Origin: Hyperoodon ampullatus
Taxonomy: Eukaryota; Chordata; Mammalia; Artiodactyla; Ziphiidae
Direction: 5' to 3'
DNA: 64,000 nt
NCBI GenBank assembly: GCA_949752795.1
Contig: CATKHW010000423.1
Location: 186,001-250,000 of the forward strand
The notes under the pieces were generated by a model. It saw only the letters and a list, made by a program, of their open reading frames with translations. It made no database searches and was not told where the DNA came from. Below are positions 23,737 through 36,923 of this stretch, piece by piece. A program made the position numbers and the translations under genes. Position 1 is the stretch's first letter, and every line of letters begins with the position of its first letter.

Positions 23737-24756
23737 CTTGGCCAAAAAGGGCGTATGCGTTTTCTCCTGAATATATTCAGGAGAAAATGCATACGCCCTT
23801 TTTGGCCAAGTGCATCATTGTCGAAGTTGTGCCCCTCTTCCTGTGCTTTAAAGGCGATTCCAACGTACCTCTTGAAATCTGTTTCCTGCTATTCTGCCTC
23901 GCTTTCAAGTCCTCCTCGTTGCCTTCCCTTAACAGATTTTTGGACGATAGTTGTCCTTTATTACTCGGGCAGTTTGTGAATTGCTGTGCCCCTGAGCTCC
24001 ATTTTTCAACTCGTTTTTTGTGAGATGACCGCAAGTCCAAAATTTTGGTTCAGGACCAATGCTGGTTCCCGGTGGGGGGCTGAGACTTTGGTTAATTCTT
24101 CTTGCTGCTGGGAAGTTAGAGTGATATGTGCCCGTAAAAATGCCTAACAGCTACTCTCTCATTGGTTCTCCCTCTTCCCTTTCATCCTCTGCCAAATTGG
24201 AAACGTGTGCGAACCAGGAGGTTAAAGGTGCTCTCTCTCCAAGTTGGGAGATTGATAGTAAAGCCGATGGAAAGTCAAACCGGAGCACCAGGAGAGGGAC
24301 TATTCGTTGAGTTTTAGAAACCTTTCGTATTCACAGTGGGTCCGTTCTCTAGGTTTCCCATACATGTTATAGCTGTAGTAATATTCCCTGCAACCTGGAG
24401 AGTTGGGACCCATGGAATGGGTGCCAGGCATTTGTGCTTTAAAGGGTCTGCATTTGCTCACCCAATCTCACCAATCCTCTCAGTCCCAAGTGTCCAGCCT
24501 TATGCCACATCCAGCTGTCATTGTAGATAGGGTCATTCCTGGTTTCATCAGAGACCCTGAAGGAATTGTAATGAATTTCCCAGTTTTTTTGTTTTGTTTT
24601 TGAAATTCCGTTTTATAGTGGGTTTGAGGTGATTCTCGCTGCCATGTTTATGCTAGTCTAGACACACTTGATTACCTTACAGAGACATATCAATACATAG
24701 GTTTCATGATTCTTACTAGTCAGATATATTCCTCTGCAGGAAATATGGGGTTCTGA
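23018..24756 (+). repeat. Satellite unit 14 (A)
   Basis: 1,739 bp, first unit of the homogenised domain. A marks: cgcccttgagcataac, cctcctcg, agatgaccg, cccgtaaaaatg. Palindrome 23737-23810 with a single C-to-T in the right arm (aatgcatac). Confidence 0.95.
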
Positions 24757-26494
24757 GTCCCTTTCACTGAAGAAGGTGTAGGTCTTGTCTATTCCATAGT
24801 TGGTTTTTGGAACGGTACCTGTGCTTATATCAAACTCTGGTTTTATGCATCACCCCACCTCTCCTTCCCCCTTAAGCAGTCATAAGTGTGTTTTCTAAAT
24901 GTGAGACACTCTTCTCTTTCCTATCTCAGTTCAAGTGTAGCCATGTTTACAGGATCTTCATAAGTGATATCTTATGATAAGTTTCTTTTTCTGTGTGACT
25001 TATTTCACTTAGAATCATCGTACCTGAATCCACCCATTTTGCTGCTACTGGTCTTATGACATTGATTTCATGGCTGAGGGATAATCCATCGTACGTAAGT
25101 ACCACAATTTTTTGAACCATTTTTATATTTCCTGGGATATTTAAGGTGTACCCAAGTTGAGGTCCTTGTAAGCAGTGCAGCCCTAAATTTTGTGGTGGCT
25201 CTGTCTTACTGATTTTCAGTTTTCCCAAGGTATATTCCGTACACTGGAAGTGCCCTTGGCTCTGTAGCTCTGTTCTCTACTTGTTTTAGGGAACACAATG
25301 TACTCCCCCAGAGAGGCAGTTGGCAATTTACATCCCATCCATCAGCATAACAGTGCTCCCTGTTCTCCAGGGCCTGTCTTGCCTTTCTGGTTTTTACATA
25401 TTTTGAGGATGTCCCTTTTGACCGGTGGGAAGTGATACTTCTTTGTAGTGCAGATTTGCATTGCCCGCTTGCTTGCTTGGCCAAAAAGGGCGTATGCGTT
25501 TTCTCCTGAATATATTCAGGAGAAAACGCATACAACCTTTTTGGCCAATGCATCATTGTCGAAGTTGTGCCCCTCTTCCTGTGTTTTAAAGGCGATTCCA
25601 ACGTACCTCTTGAAATCTGTATCCTGCTATTCTGCCTCACTTTCAAGTCCGCCTCGTTGCCTTCCCTCAACAGATTTTTGGACGATACTTGTCCTTTATT
25701 ACTCTGCCAGTTTGTGAATTGCTGTGCCCCTGAGCTCCATTTTTCAACTCGTTTTTTGTGAGCTGACCGCAAGTCCAAAATTTTGGTACAAGACCTATAC
25801 GGGTTCCCGGTGGGTGGCTGACACTTTGGTTAATTTTTCTAACTGCCGGGAAATTAGTGTGATATGTGCCCGTCCAAATGCCTAACAGCTACTCTCTCAT
25901 TGGTTCTCCCTCTTCCCTTTCATCCTCTGCCAATTGGGAAACGTGTGCGAGCCAGGAGCTTAAAGGGTCTGTCTCTCCAAGTTGGGAGATTGATAGTAAA
26001 GCAGATGGAAAGTCAAACCGGAGCACCAGGAGAGGGACTATTCACTGAGTTTTAGAAACCTTTTGTATTCACAGTGGGTCTGTTCTCTAGGTTTCCCGTA
26101 CATGTTATAGCTGTAGTAATATTCCCTTCAACCTCGAGAGTTGGGACCCATGGAATGGGTGCCATGCATTATTGCTTTAAAGGGTCTGCATTTGCTCACC
26201 CAATCTCACCAATCATCTCAGTCCCAAGTGTCCAGCCTTATGCCACATCCAGCTGGGGTTGTAGATAGGGTGATTCCAGGTTTCATCAGAGACCCTGAAG
26301 GAATTGTAAAGAATTTCCCAGTTTTTATGTTTTGTTTTTGAAATTCCTTTTTATAGTGGGTTTGAGCTGATTCTAGTTCCCCTGTTTATGCCAGTCTAGA
26401 CACACTTGATTCCCTTACGGAGACATATTAATACATAGGTTTTAAGATTCTTACTAGTCAGATATATTCCTCTGCGGGAAATATGGGGTTTTGA
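24757..26494 (+). repeat. Satellite unit 15 (B)
   Basis: 1,738 bp. Short-arm palindrome 25477-25548 with catacaacc. B marks: gggataatcc, ttccgtacac, ccaattgggaaacg, ttcactgag, ttctagttcccctg. A one-base loss after the palindrome opens a 190-codon minus-strand frame (25206-25778), which I consider non-coding. Confidence 0.95.
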
Positions 26495-28232
26495 GTCCCT
26501 TTCACTGAGGAAGGTGTAGGTCTTGTCTATTCCATAGTTGGTTTTTCGAACGGTACCTGTGCTTATATCAAACTCTGGTTTTATGAATCACCCCACCTCT
26601 CCTTCCGCCTTAAGCAGGCATAAGAGTGTTTTCTAAATGTGAGACACTGTTCTCTTTCCTAACTCAGTTCAACTGTAGCCATGTTTAAAGGATCTTCATA
26701 AGTGATATCTTATGATAAGTTTATTTTTCTGTGTGACTTATTTCACTTACAATCATCGTACCTGAATCCACCCATTTTGCTGCTACTGGTCTTATGACAT
26801 TGATTTCATGGCTGAGGGATAATCCATCGTATGTAAGTACCACAATTTTTGGAACCATTTTTATATTTCCTGGGATATTTAAGGTGTAACCAAGTTGAGG
26901 TCCTTGTAAGCAGTGCAGCCCTAAATTTTGGGGTGGCTCTGTCTTATTGATTTTCAGTTTTCCCAAGGTATATTCCGTACACTGGAAGTGCCCTTGGCTC
27001 TGTAGCTCTGTTCTCTACTTGTTTTAGGGAACACAATGTACTCCTCCAGAGAGGCAGTTGGCAATTTACATCCCGCCCATCAGCATAACAAGGCTCCCTG
27101 TTCTCCAGGGCCTGTCTTGCCTTTCTGGTTTTTACATATTTTGAGGATGTCCCTTTTGACTGGTGGGAAGTGATACTTCTTTGTAGTGCAGATTTGCATT
27201 GCCCGCTTGCTTGCTTGGCCAAAAAGGGCGTATGCGTTTTCTCCTGAATATATTCAGGAGAAAACGCATATGCCCTATTTGGCCAATGCATCATTGTCGA
27301 AGTTGTGCCCCTCTTCCTGTGCTTTAAAGGCGATTCCAACGTACCTCTTGAAATCTGTATCCTGCTATTCTGCCTCACTTTCTAGTCCGCCTCGTTGCCT
27401 TCCCTCAACAGATTTTTGGACGATAGCTGTCCTTTATTACTCGGCCAGTTTGTGAATTGCTGTGCCCCTGAGCTCCATTTTTCAACTCGTTTTTTGTGAG
27501 ATGACCGCAAGTCCAAAATTTTGGTTCAGGACCAATGCTGGTTCCCGGTGGGGGGCTGAGACTTTGGTTAATTCTTCTTGCTGCTGGGAAGTTAGAGTGA
27601 TATGTGCCCGTAAAAATGCCTAACAGCTACTCTCTCATTGGTTCTCCCTCTTCCCTTTCATCCTCTGCCAAATTGGAAACGTGTGCGAACCAGGAGGTTA
27701 AAGGTGCTCTCTCTCCAAGTTGGGAGATTGATAGTAAAGCCGATGGAAAGTCAAACCGGAGCACCAGGAGAGGGACTATTCGTTGAGTTTTAGAAACCTT
27801 TCGTATTCACAGTGGGTCCGTTCTCTAGGTTTCCCATACATGTTATAGCTGTAGTAATATTCCCTGCAACCTGGAGAGTTGGGACCCATGGAATGGGTGC
27901 CAGGCATTTGTGCTTTAAAGGGTCTGCATTTGCTCACCCAATCTCACCAATCCTCTCAGTCCCAAGTGTCCAGCCTTATGCCACATCCAGCTGTCATTGT
28001 AGATAGGGTCATTCCTGGTTTCATCAGAGACCCTGAAGGAATTGTAAAGAATTTCCCAGTTTTTATGTTTTGTTTTTGAAATTCCTTTTTATAGTGGGTT
28101 TGAGTTGATTCTCGCTGCCATGTTGATGCCAGTCTAGACACACTTGATTCCCTTACGGAGACATATCAATACATAGGTTTCATGATTCTTACTAGTCAGA
28201 TATATTCCTCTGCGGGAAATATGGGGTTTTGA
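26495..28232 (+). repeat. Satellite unit 16 (C with A-type tract)
   Basis: 1,738 bp. C marks in the head: gtttaaagg, gtatgtaag, gtgtaaccaag. Palindrome 27215-27286 with catatgccctattt. The A-type tract occupies ~27.5-28.0 kb. Confidence 0.95.
27501..28030 (+). repeat. A-type conversion tract inside a C-type unit
   Basis: Unit 16 is C type before about 27430 (gatagctgtcc, tttctagtcc) and again from about 28047 (attgtaaagaa, TTTTATG, gttgatgcc). In between it carries consecutive A-type variants: agatgaccgc, accaatgctgg, cttgctgctggg, cccgtaaaaatgcc, ggtgctctctc, cccatacatg, ccctgcaacc and ggtcattcctgg. Both switch points are bracketed, giving a tract of about 515-620 bp. Non-reciprocal conversion or a double exchange would explain it. 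Confidence 0.8.
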
Positions 28233-29971
28233 GTCCCTTTCACTGAGGAAGGTGTAGGTCTTGTCTATTCCATAGTTGGTTTTTGGAACTGTACCTGTGC
28301 TTATATCAAACTCTGGTTTTATGCATCACCACACCTCTCCTTCCCCCTTAATCAGTCATAAGAGTGTTTTCTAAATGTGAGACACTGTTCTCTTTCCTAA
28401 CTCAGTTCAAGTGTAGCCATGTTTACAGGATCTTCATAAGTGATATCTTATGATAAGTTTCTTTTTCTGTGTGACTTATTTCACTTAGAATCATCGTACC
28501 TGAATCCACCCATTTTGCTGCTACTGGTCTTATCACATTGATTTCATGGCTGAGGGATATTCCATCGTACGTAAGTACCACAATTTTTGGAACCATTTTT
28601 ATATTTCCTGGGATATTTAAGGTGTACCCAAGTTGAGGTCCTTGTAAGCAGTGCAGCCCTAAATTTTGGAGTGGCTCTGTCTTATTGATTTTCAGTTTTC
28701 CCAAGGTATATTCCCTAGACTGGAAGTGCCCTTGGCTCTGTAGCTCTGTTGTTTACTTGTTTTAGGGAACACAATGCACTCCTCCAGAGAGGCAGTTGGC
28801 AATTTACATCCCGCCCTTGAGCATAACAAGGCTCCCTGTTCTCCAGGGCCTGTCTTGCCTTTCTGGTTTTTACACATTTTGTGGATGTCCCTTTTGACCG
28901 GTGGGAAGTGATACTTCTTTGTAGTGCAGATTTGCATTGCCCGCTTGCTTGCTTGGCCAAAAAGGGCGTATGCGTTTTCTCCTGAATATATTCAGGAGAA
29001 AATGCATACGCCCTTTTTGGCCAAGTGCATCATTGTCGAAGTTGTGCCCCTCTTCCTGTGCTTTAAAGGCGATTCCAACGTACCTCTTGAAATCTGTTTC
29101 CTGCTATTCTGCCTCGCTTTCAAGTCCTCCTCGTTGCCTTCCCTTAACAGATTTTTGGACGATAGTTGTCCTTTATTACTCGGGCAGTTTGTGAATTGCT
29201 GTGCCCCTGAGCTCCATTTTTCAACTCGTTTTTTGTGAGATGACCGCAAGTCCAAAATTTTGGTTCAGGACCAATGCTGGTTCCCGGTGGGGGGCTGAGA
29301 CTTTGGTTAATTCTTCTTGCTGCTGGGAAGTTAGAGTGATATGTGCCCGTAAAAATGCCTAACAGCTACTCTCTCATTGGTTCTCCCTCTTCCCTTTCAT
29401 CCTCTGCCAAATGGGAAACGTGTGCGAACCAGGAGCTTAAAGGGGCTCTCTCTCCAAGTTGGGAGATTGATAGTAAAGCCGATGGAAAGTCAAACCGGAG
29501 CACCAGGAGAGGGACTATTCGTTGAGTTTTAGAAACCTTTCGTATTCACAGTGGGTCCGTTCTCTAGGTTTCCCATACATGTTATAGCTGTAGTAATATT
29601 CCCTGCAACCTGGAGAGTTGGGACCCATGGAATGGGTGCCAGGCATTTGTGCTTTAAAGGGTCTGCATTTGCTCACCCAATCTCACCAATCCTCTCAGTC
29701 CCAAGTGTCCAGCCTTATGCCACATCCAGCTGTCATTGTAGATAGGGTCATTCCTGGTTTCATCAGAGACCCTGAAGGAATTGTAATGAATTTCCCAGTT
29801 TTTTTGTTTTGTTTTTGAAATTCCGTTTTATAGTGGGTTTGAGGTGATTCTCGCTGCCATGTTTATGCTAGTCTAGACACACTTGATTACCTTACAGAGA
29901 CATATCAATACATAGGTTTCATGATTCTTACTAGTCAGATATATTCCTCTGCAGGAAATATGGGGTTCTGA
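28233..29971 (+). repeat. Satellite unit 17 (A)
   Basis: 1,739 bp, near copy of unit 14. Palindrome 28952-29025. A short patch at 29413-29450 (atgggaaacg, gagcttaaaggggc) follows the B/C form instead of A. Confidence 0.95.
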
Positions 29972-31709
29972 GTCCCTTTCACTGAAGAAGGTGTAGGTCT
30001 TGTCTATTCCATAGTTGGTTTTTGGAACGGTACCTGTGCTTATATCAAACTCTGGTTTTATGCATCACCCCACCTCTCCTTCCCCCTTAAGCAGTCATAA
30101 GTGTGTTTTCTAAATGTGAGACACTCTTCTCTTTCCTATCTCAGTTCAAGTGTAGCCATGTTTACAGGATCTTCATAAGTGATATCTTATGATAAGTTTC
30201 TTTTTCTGTGTGACTTATTTCACTTAGAATCATCGTACCTGAATCCACCCATTTTGCTGCTACTGGTCTTATGACATTGATTTCATGGCTGAGGGATAAT
30301 CCATCGTACGTAAGTACCACAATTTTTTGAACCATTTTTATATTTCCTGGGATATTTAAGGTGTACCCAAGTTGAGGTCCTTGTAAGCAGTGCAGCCCTA
30401 AATTTTGTGGTGGCTCTGTCTTACTGATTTTCAGTTTTCCCAAGGTATATTCCGTACACTGGAAGTGCCCTTGGCTCTGTAGCTCTGTTCTCTACTTGTT
30501 TTAGGGAACACAATGTACTCCCCCAGAGAGGCAGTTGGCAATTTACATCCCATCCATCAGCATAACAGTGCTCCCTGTTCTCCAGGGCCTGTCTTGCCTT
30601 TCTGGTTTTTACATATTTTGAGGATGTCCCTTTTGACCGGTGGGAAGTGATACTTCTTTGTAGTGCAGATTTGCATTGCCCGCTTGCTTGCTTGGCCAAA
30701 AAGGGCGTATGCGTTTTCTCCTGAATATATTCAGGAGAAAACGCATACAACCTTTTTGGCCAATGCATCATTGTCGAAGTTGTGCCCCTCTTCCTGTGTT
30801 TTAAAGGCGATTCCAACGTACCTCTTGAAATCTGTATCCTGCTATTCTGCCTCACTTTCAAGTCCGCCTCGTTGCCTTCCCTCAACAGATTTTTGGACGA
30901 TACTTGTCCTTTATTACTCTGCCAGTTTGTGAATTGCTGTGCCCCTGAGCTCCATTTTTCAACTCGTTTTTTGTGAGCTGACCGCAAGTCCAAAATTTTG
31001 GTACAAGACCTATACGGGTTCCCGGTGGGTGGCTGACACTTTGGTTAATTTTTCTAACTGCCGGGAAATTAGTGTGATATGTGCCCGTCCAAATGCCTAA
31101 CAGCTACTCTCTCATTGGTTCTCCCTCTTCCCTTTCATCCTCTGCCAATTGGGAAACGTGTGCGAGCCAGGAGCTTAAAGGGTCTGTCTCTCCAAGTTGG
31201 GAGATTGATAGTAAAGCAGATGGAAAGTCAAACCGGAGCACCAGGAGAGGGACTATTCACTGAGTTTTAGAAACCTTTTGTATTCACAGTGGGTCTGTTC
31301 TCTAGGTTTCCCGTACATGTTATAGCTGTAGTAATATTCCCTTCAACCTCGAGAGTTGGGACCCATGGAATGGGTGCCATGCATTATTGCTTTAAAGGGT
31401 CTGCATTTGCTCACCCAATCTCACCAATCATCTCAGTCCCAAGTGTCCAGCCTTATGCCACATCCAGCTGGGGTTGTAGATAGGGTGATTCCAGGTTTCA
31501 TCAGAGACCCTGAAGGAATTGTAAAGAATTTCCCAGTTTTTATGTTTTGTTTTTGAAATTCCTTTTTATAGTGGGTTTGAGCTGATTCTAGTTCCCCTGT
31601 TTATGCCAGTCTAGACACACTTGATTCCCTTACGGAGACATATTAATACATAGGTTTTAAGATTCTTACTAGTCAGATATATTCCTCTGCGGGAAATATG
31701 GGGTTTTGA
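29972..31709 (+). repeat. Satellite unit 18 (B)
   Basis: 1,738 bp, near copy of unit 15, including catacaacc in the palindrome (30692-30763). Confidence 0.95.
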
Positions 31710-33447
31710 GTCCCTTTCACTGAGGAAGGTGTAGGTCTTGTCTATTCCATAGTTGGTTTTTCGAACGGTACCTGTGCTTATATCAAACTCTGGTTTTATG
31801 AATCACCCCACCTCTCCTTCCGCCTTAAGCAGGCATAAGAGTGTTTTCTAAATGTGAGACACTGTTCTCTTTCCTAACTCAGTTCAAGTGTAGCCATGTT
31901 TAAAGGATCTTCATAAGTGATATCTTATGATAAGTTTATTTTTCTGTGTGACTTATTTCACTTACAATCATCGTACCTGAATCCACCCATTTTGCTGCTA
32001 CTGGTCTTATGACATTGATTTCATGGCTGAGGGATAATCCATCGTATGTAAGTACCACAATTTTTGGAACCATTTTTATATTTCCTGGGATATTTAAGGT
32101 GTAACCAAGTTGAGGTCCTTGTAAGCAGTGCAGCCCTAAATTTTGGGGTGGCTCTGTCTTATTGATTTTCAGTTTTCCCAAGGTATATTCCGTACACTGG
32201 AAGTGCCCTTGGCTCTGTAGCTCTGTTCTCTACTTGTTTTAGGGAACACAATGTACTCCTCCAGAGAGGCAGTTGGCAATTTACATCCCGCCCATCAGCA
32301 TAACAAGGCTCCCTGTTCTCCAGGGCCTGTCTTGCCTTTCTGGTTTTTACATATTTTGAGGATGTCCCTTTTGACTGGTGGGAAGTGATACTTCTTTGTA
32401 GTGCAGATTTGCATTGCCCGCTTGCTTGCTTGGCCAAAAAGGGCGTATGCGTTTTCTCCTGAATATATTCAGGAGAAAACGCATATGCCCTATTTGGCCA
32501 ATGCATCATTGTCGAAGTTGTGCCCCTCTTCCTGTGCTTTAAAGGCGATTCCAACGTACCTCTTGAAATCTGTATCCTGCTATTCTGCCTCACTTTCTAG
32601 TCCGCCTCGTTGCCTTCCCTCAACAGATTTTTGGACGATAGCTGTCCTTTATTACTCGGCCAGTTTGTGAATTGCTGTGCCCCTGAGCTCCATTTTTCAA
32701 CTCGTTTTTTCTGAGCTGACCGAAAGTCCAAAATTTTGGTTCAGGAAGTATGTTGGTTCCCGGTGGGGGGCTGAGACTTTTGTTAATTCTTCTTCCTGCT
32801 GGGAAGTTAGAGTGATATGTGCCCGTCCAAATGCCTAACAGCTACTCTCTCATTGGTTCTCCCTCTTCCCTTTCATCCTCTGCCAAATGGGAAACGTGTG
32901 CGAACCAGGAGCTTAAAGGGGCTGTCTCTCCAAGTTGGGAGATTGATAGTAAAGCAGATGGAAAGTCAAACCGGAGCACCAGGAGAGGGACAATTCGTTG
33001 AGTTTTAGAAACCTTTCGTATTCACAGTGTGTCCGTTCTCTAGGTTTCCCGTACATGTTATAACTGTAGTAATATTCCCTTCAACCTGGAGAGTTGGGAC
33101 CCATGGAATGGGTGCCATGCATTATTGCTTTAAAGGGTCTGCATTTGCTCACCCAATCTCACCAATCGTCTCAGTCCCAAGTGTCCAGCCTTATGCCACA
33201 TCCAGCTGTGGTTGTAGATAGGGTGATTCCAGGTTTCATCAGAGACCCTGAAGGAATTGTAAAGAATTTCCCAGTTTTTATGTTTTGTTTTTGAAATTCC
33301 TTTTTATAGTGGGTTTGAGTTGATTCTCGCTGCCATGTTTATGCCAGTCTAGACACACTTGATTCCCTTACGGAGATATATCAATACATAGGTTTCATGA
33401 TTCTTACTAGTCAGATATATTCCTCTGCGGGAAATATGGGGTTTTGA
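31710..33447 (+). repeat. Satellite unit 19 (C)
   Basis: 1,738 bp. Head as unit 16, but the tail is true C (ctgaccgaaagtcc, ttataactg, gtggttgtag). Palindrome 32430-32501. Confidence 0.95.
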
Positions 33448-35185
33448 GTCCCTTTCACTGAGGAAGGTGTAGGTCTTGTCTATTCCATAGTTGGTTTTTG
33501 GAACGGTACCTGTGCTTATATCAAACTCTGGTTTTATGCATCACCCCACCTCTCCTTCCCCCTTAAGCAGGCATAAGAGTGTTTTCTAAATGTGAGACAC
33601 TGTTCTCTTTCCTATCTCAGTTCAAGTGTAGCCATGTTTACAGGATCTTCATAAGTGATATCTTATGATAAGTTTCTTTTTCTGTGTGACTTATTTCACT
33701 TAGAATCATCGTACCTGAATCCACCCATTTTGCTGCTACTGGTCTTATGACATTGATTTCATGGCTGAGGGATAATACTTCGTACGTAAGTACCACAATT
33801 TTTTGAACCATTTTTATATTTCCTGGGATATTTAAGGTGTACCCAAGTTGAGGTCCTTGTAAGCAGTGCAGCCCTAAATTTTGGGGTGGCTCTGTCTTAT
33901 TGATTTTCAGTTTTCCCAAGGTATATTCCGTACACTGGAAGTGCCCTTGGCTCTGTAGCTCTGTTCTCTACTTGTTTTAGGGAACACAATGTACTCCCCC
34001 AGAGAGGCAGTTGGCAATTTACATCCCGTCCATCAGCATAACAATGCTCCCTGTTCTCCAGGGCCTGTCTTGCCTTTCTGGTTTTTACATATTTTGAGGA
34101 TGTCCCTTTTGACCGGTGGGAAGTGATACTTCTTTGTAGTGCAGATTTGCATTGCCCGCTTGCTTGCTTGGCCAAAAAGGGCGTATGCGTTTTCTGCTGA
34201 ATATATTCAGGAGAAAACGCATACGACCTTTTTGGCCAATGCATCATTGTCGAAGTTGTGCCCCTCTTCCTGTGCTTTAAAGGCGATTCCAACGTACCTC
34301 TTGAAATCTGTATCCTGCTATTCTGCCTCACTTTCAAGTCCGCCTCGTTGCCTTCCCTCAACAGATTTTTGGACGATACTTGTCCTTTATTACTCTGCCA
34401 GTTTGTGAATTGCTGTGCCCCTGAGCTCCATTTTTCAACTCGTTTTTTGTGAGCTGACCGCAAGTCCAAAATTTTGGTACAAGACCTATACGGGTTCCCG
34501 GTGGGTGGCTGACACTTTGGTTAATTCTTCTAACTGCCGGGAAATTAGTGTGATATGTGCCCGTCCAAATGCCTAACAGCTACTCTCTCATTGGTTCTCC
34601 CTCTTCCCTTTCATCCTCTGCCAAATGGGAAACGTGTGCGAACCAGGAGCTTAAAGGGGCTGTCTCTCCAAGTTGGGAGATTGATAGTAAAGCAGATGGA
34701 AAGTCAAACCGGAGCACCAGGAGAGGGACTATTCACTGAGTTTTAGAAACCTTTCGTATTCACAGTGGGTCTGTTCTCTAGGTTTCCCGTACATGTTATA
34801 GCTGTAGTAATATTCCCTTCAACCTGGAGAGTTGGGACCCATGGAATGGGTGCCATGCATTATTGCTTTAAAGGGTCTGCATTTGCTCACCCAATCTCAC
34901 CAATCATCTCAGTCCCAAGTGTCCAGCCTTATGCCACATCCAGCTGGGGTTGTAGATAGGGTGATTCCAGGTTTCATCAGAGACCCTGAAGGAATTGTAA
35001 AGAATTTCCCAGTTTTTATGTTTTGTTTTTGAAATTCCTTTTTATAGTGGGTTTGAGCTGATTCTACTTCCCCTGTTTATGCCAGTCTAGACACACTTGA
35101 TTCCCTTACGGAGACATATTAATACATAGGTTTTAAGATTCTTACTAGTCAGATATATTCCTCTGCGGGAAATATGGGGTTTTGA
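33448..35185 (+). repeat. Satellite unit 20 (B variant)
   Basis: 1,738 bp. Head has gggataatacttcg; palindrome 34168-34239 has ctgctg and catacgacc; the tail ends ttctacttcccctg, a variant of the B mark. Confidence 0.95.
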
Positions 35186-36923
35186 GTCCCTTTCACTGAG
35201 GAAGGTGTAGGTCTTGTCTATTCCATAGTTGGTTTTTGGAACGGTACCTGTGCTTATATCAAACTCTGGTTTTATGAATCACCCCACCTCTCCTTCCGCC
35301 TTAAGCAGGCATAAGAGTGTTTTCTAAATGTGAGACACTGTTCTCTTTCCTAACTCAGTTCAACTGTAGCCATGTTTAAAGGATCTTCATAAGTGATATC
35401 TTATGATAAGTTTATTTTTCTGTGTGACTTATTTCACTTACAATCATCGTACCTGAATCCACCCATTTTGCTGCTACTGGTCTTATGACATTGATTTCAT
35501 GGCTGAGGGATAATCCATCGTATGTAAGTACCACAATTTTTGGAACCATTTTTATATTTCCCGGGATATTTAAGGTGTAACCAAGTTGAGGTCCTTGTAA
35601 GCAGTGCAGCCCTAAATTTTGGGGTGGCTCTGTCTTATTGATTTTCAGTTTTCCCAAGGTATATTCCGTACACTGGAAGTGCCCTTGGCTCTGTAGCTCT
35701 GTTCTCTACTTGTTTTAGGGAACACAATGTACTCCTCCAGAGAGGCAGTTGGCAATTTACATCCCGTCCATCAGCATAACAAGGCTCCCTGTTCTCCAGG
35801 GCCTGTCTTGCCTTTCTGGTTTTTACATATTTTGAGGATGTCCCTTTTGACTGGTGGGAAGTGATACTTCTTTGTAGTGCAGATTTGCATTGCCCGCTTG
35901 CTTGCTTGGCCAAAAAGGGCGTATGCGTTTTCTCCTGAATATATTCAGGAGAAAACGCATACGCCCTATTTGGCCAATGCATCATTGTCGAAGTTGTGCC
36001 CCTCTTCCTGTGCTTTAAAGGCGATTCCAACGTACCTCTTGAAATCTGTATCCTGCTATTCTGCCTCACTTTCTAGTCCGCCTCGTTGCCTTCCCTCAAC
36101 AGATTTTTGGACGATAGCTGTCCTTTATTACTCGGCCAGTTTGTGAATTGCTGTGCCCCTGAGCTCCATTTTTCAACTCGTTTTTTGTGAGCTGACCGAA
36201 AGTCCAAAATTTTGGTTCAGGAAGTATGTTGGTTCCCGGTGGGGGGCTGAGACTTTTGTTAATTCTTCTTCCTGCTGGGAAGTTAGAGTGATATGTGCCC
36301 GTCCAAATGCCTAACAGCTACTCTCTCATTGGTTCTCCCTCTTCCCTTTCATCCTCTGCCAAATGGGAAACGTGTGCGAACCAGGAGCTTAAAGGGGCTG
36401 TCTCTCCAAGTTGGGAGATTGATAGTAAAGCAGATGGAAAGTCAAACCGGAGCACCAGGAGAGGGACTATTCGTTGAGTTTTAGAAACCTTTCGTATTCA
36501 CAGTGTGTCCGTTCTCTAGGTTTCCCGTACATGTTATAACTGTAGTAATATTCCCTTCAACCTGGAGAGTTGGGACCCATGGAATGGGTGCCATGCATTA
36601 TTGCTTTAAAGGGTCTGCATTTGCTCACCCAATCTCACCAATCGTCTCAGTCCCAAGTGTCCAGCCTTATGCCACATCCAGCTGTGGTTGTAGATAGGGT
36701 GATTCCAGGTTTCATCAGAGACCCTGAAGGAATTTTAAAGAATTTCCCAGTTTTTATGTTTTGTTTTTGAAATTCCTTTTTATAGTGGGTTTGAGTTGAT
36801 TCTCGCTGCCATGTTTATGCCAGTCTAGACACACTTGATTCCCTTACGGAGACATATCAATACATAGGTTTCATGATTCTTACTAGTCAGATATATTCCT
36901 CTGCGGGAAATATGGGGTTTTGA
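35186..36923 (+). repeat. Satellite unit 21 (C)
   Basis: 1,738 bp. Palindrome 35906-35977 with one mismatch (ccctattt). C tail complete. Confidence 0.95.

Larger units (their letters stand above)
23018..28232 (+). repeat. A-B-C trimer higher-order repeat, copy 1 (units 14-16)
   Basis: Three distinguishable units recur as a block of 5,215 bp. A has caagtgcatc, ttccctagac and gagatgaccg. B has caatgcatc, ttccgtacac, gatacttgtcc and ttctagttcccctg. C has caatgcatc, gatagctgtcc and tttctagtccgcc. The last part of the C unit (about 27.5-28.0 kb) carries A-type sequence instead. By eye I noticed only a handful of differences from copy 2 over most of the length. Confidence 0.88.
28233..33447 (+). 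repeat. A-B-C trimer higher-order repeat, copy 2 (units 17-19)
   Basis: Near-identical to copy 1 at a shift of 5,215 bp, including rare variants such as cctcctcgttgccttccctt, atgctagtctagac, ctctgcagg and ggtggctctgtcttactg. Differences include one base near 28350 (aat for aag), a cluster of three at 29413-29450, one near 31886, and the whole tail of the C unit, which here is true C type. Confidence 0.88.
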
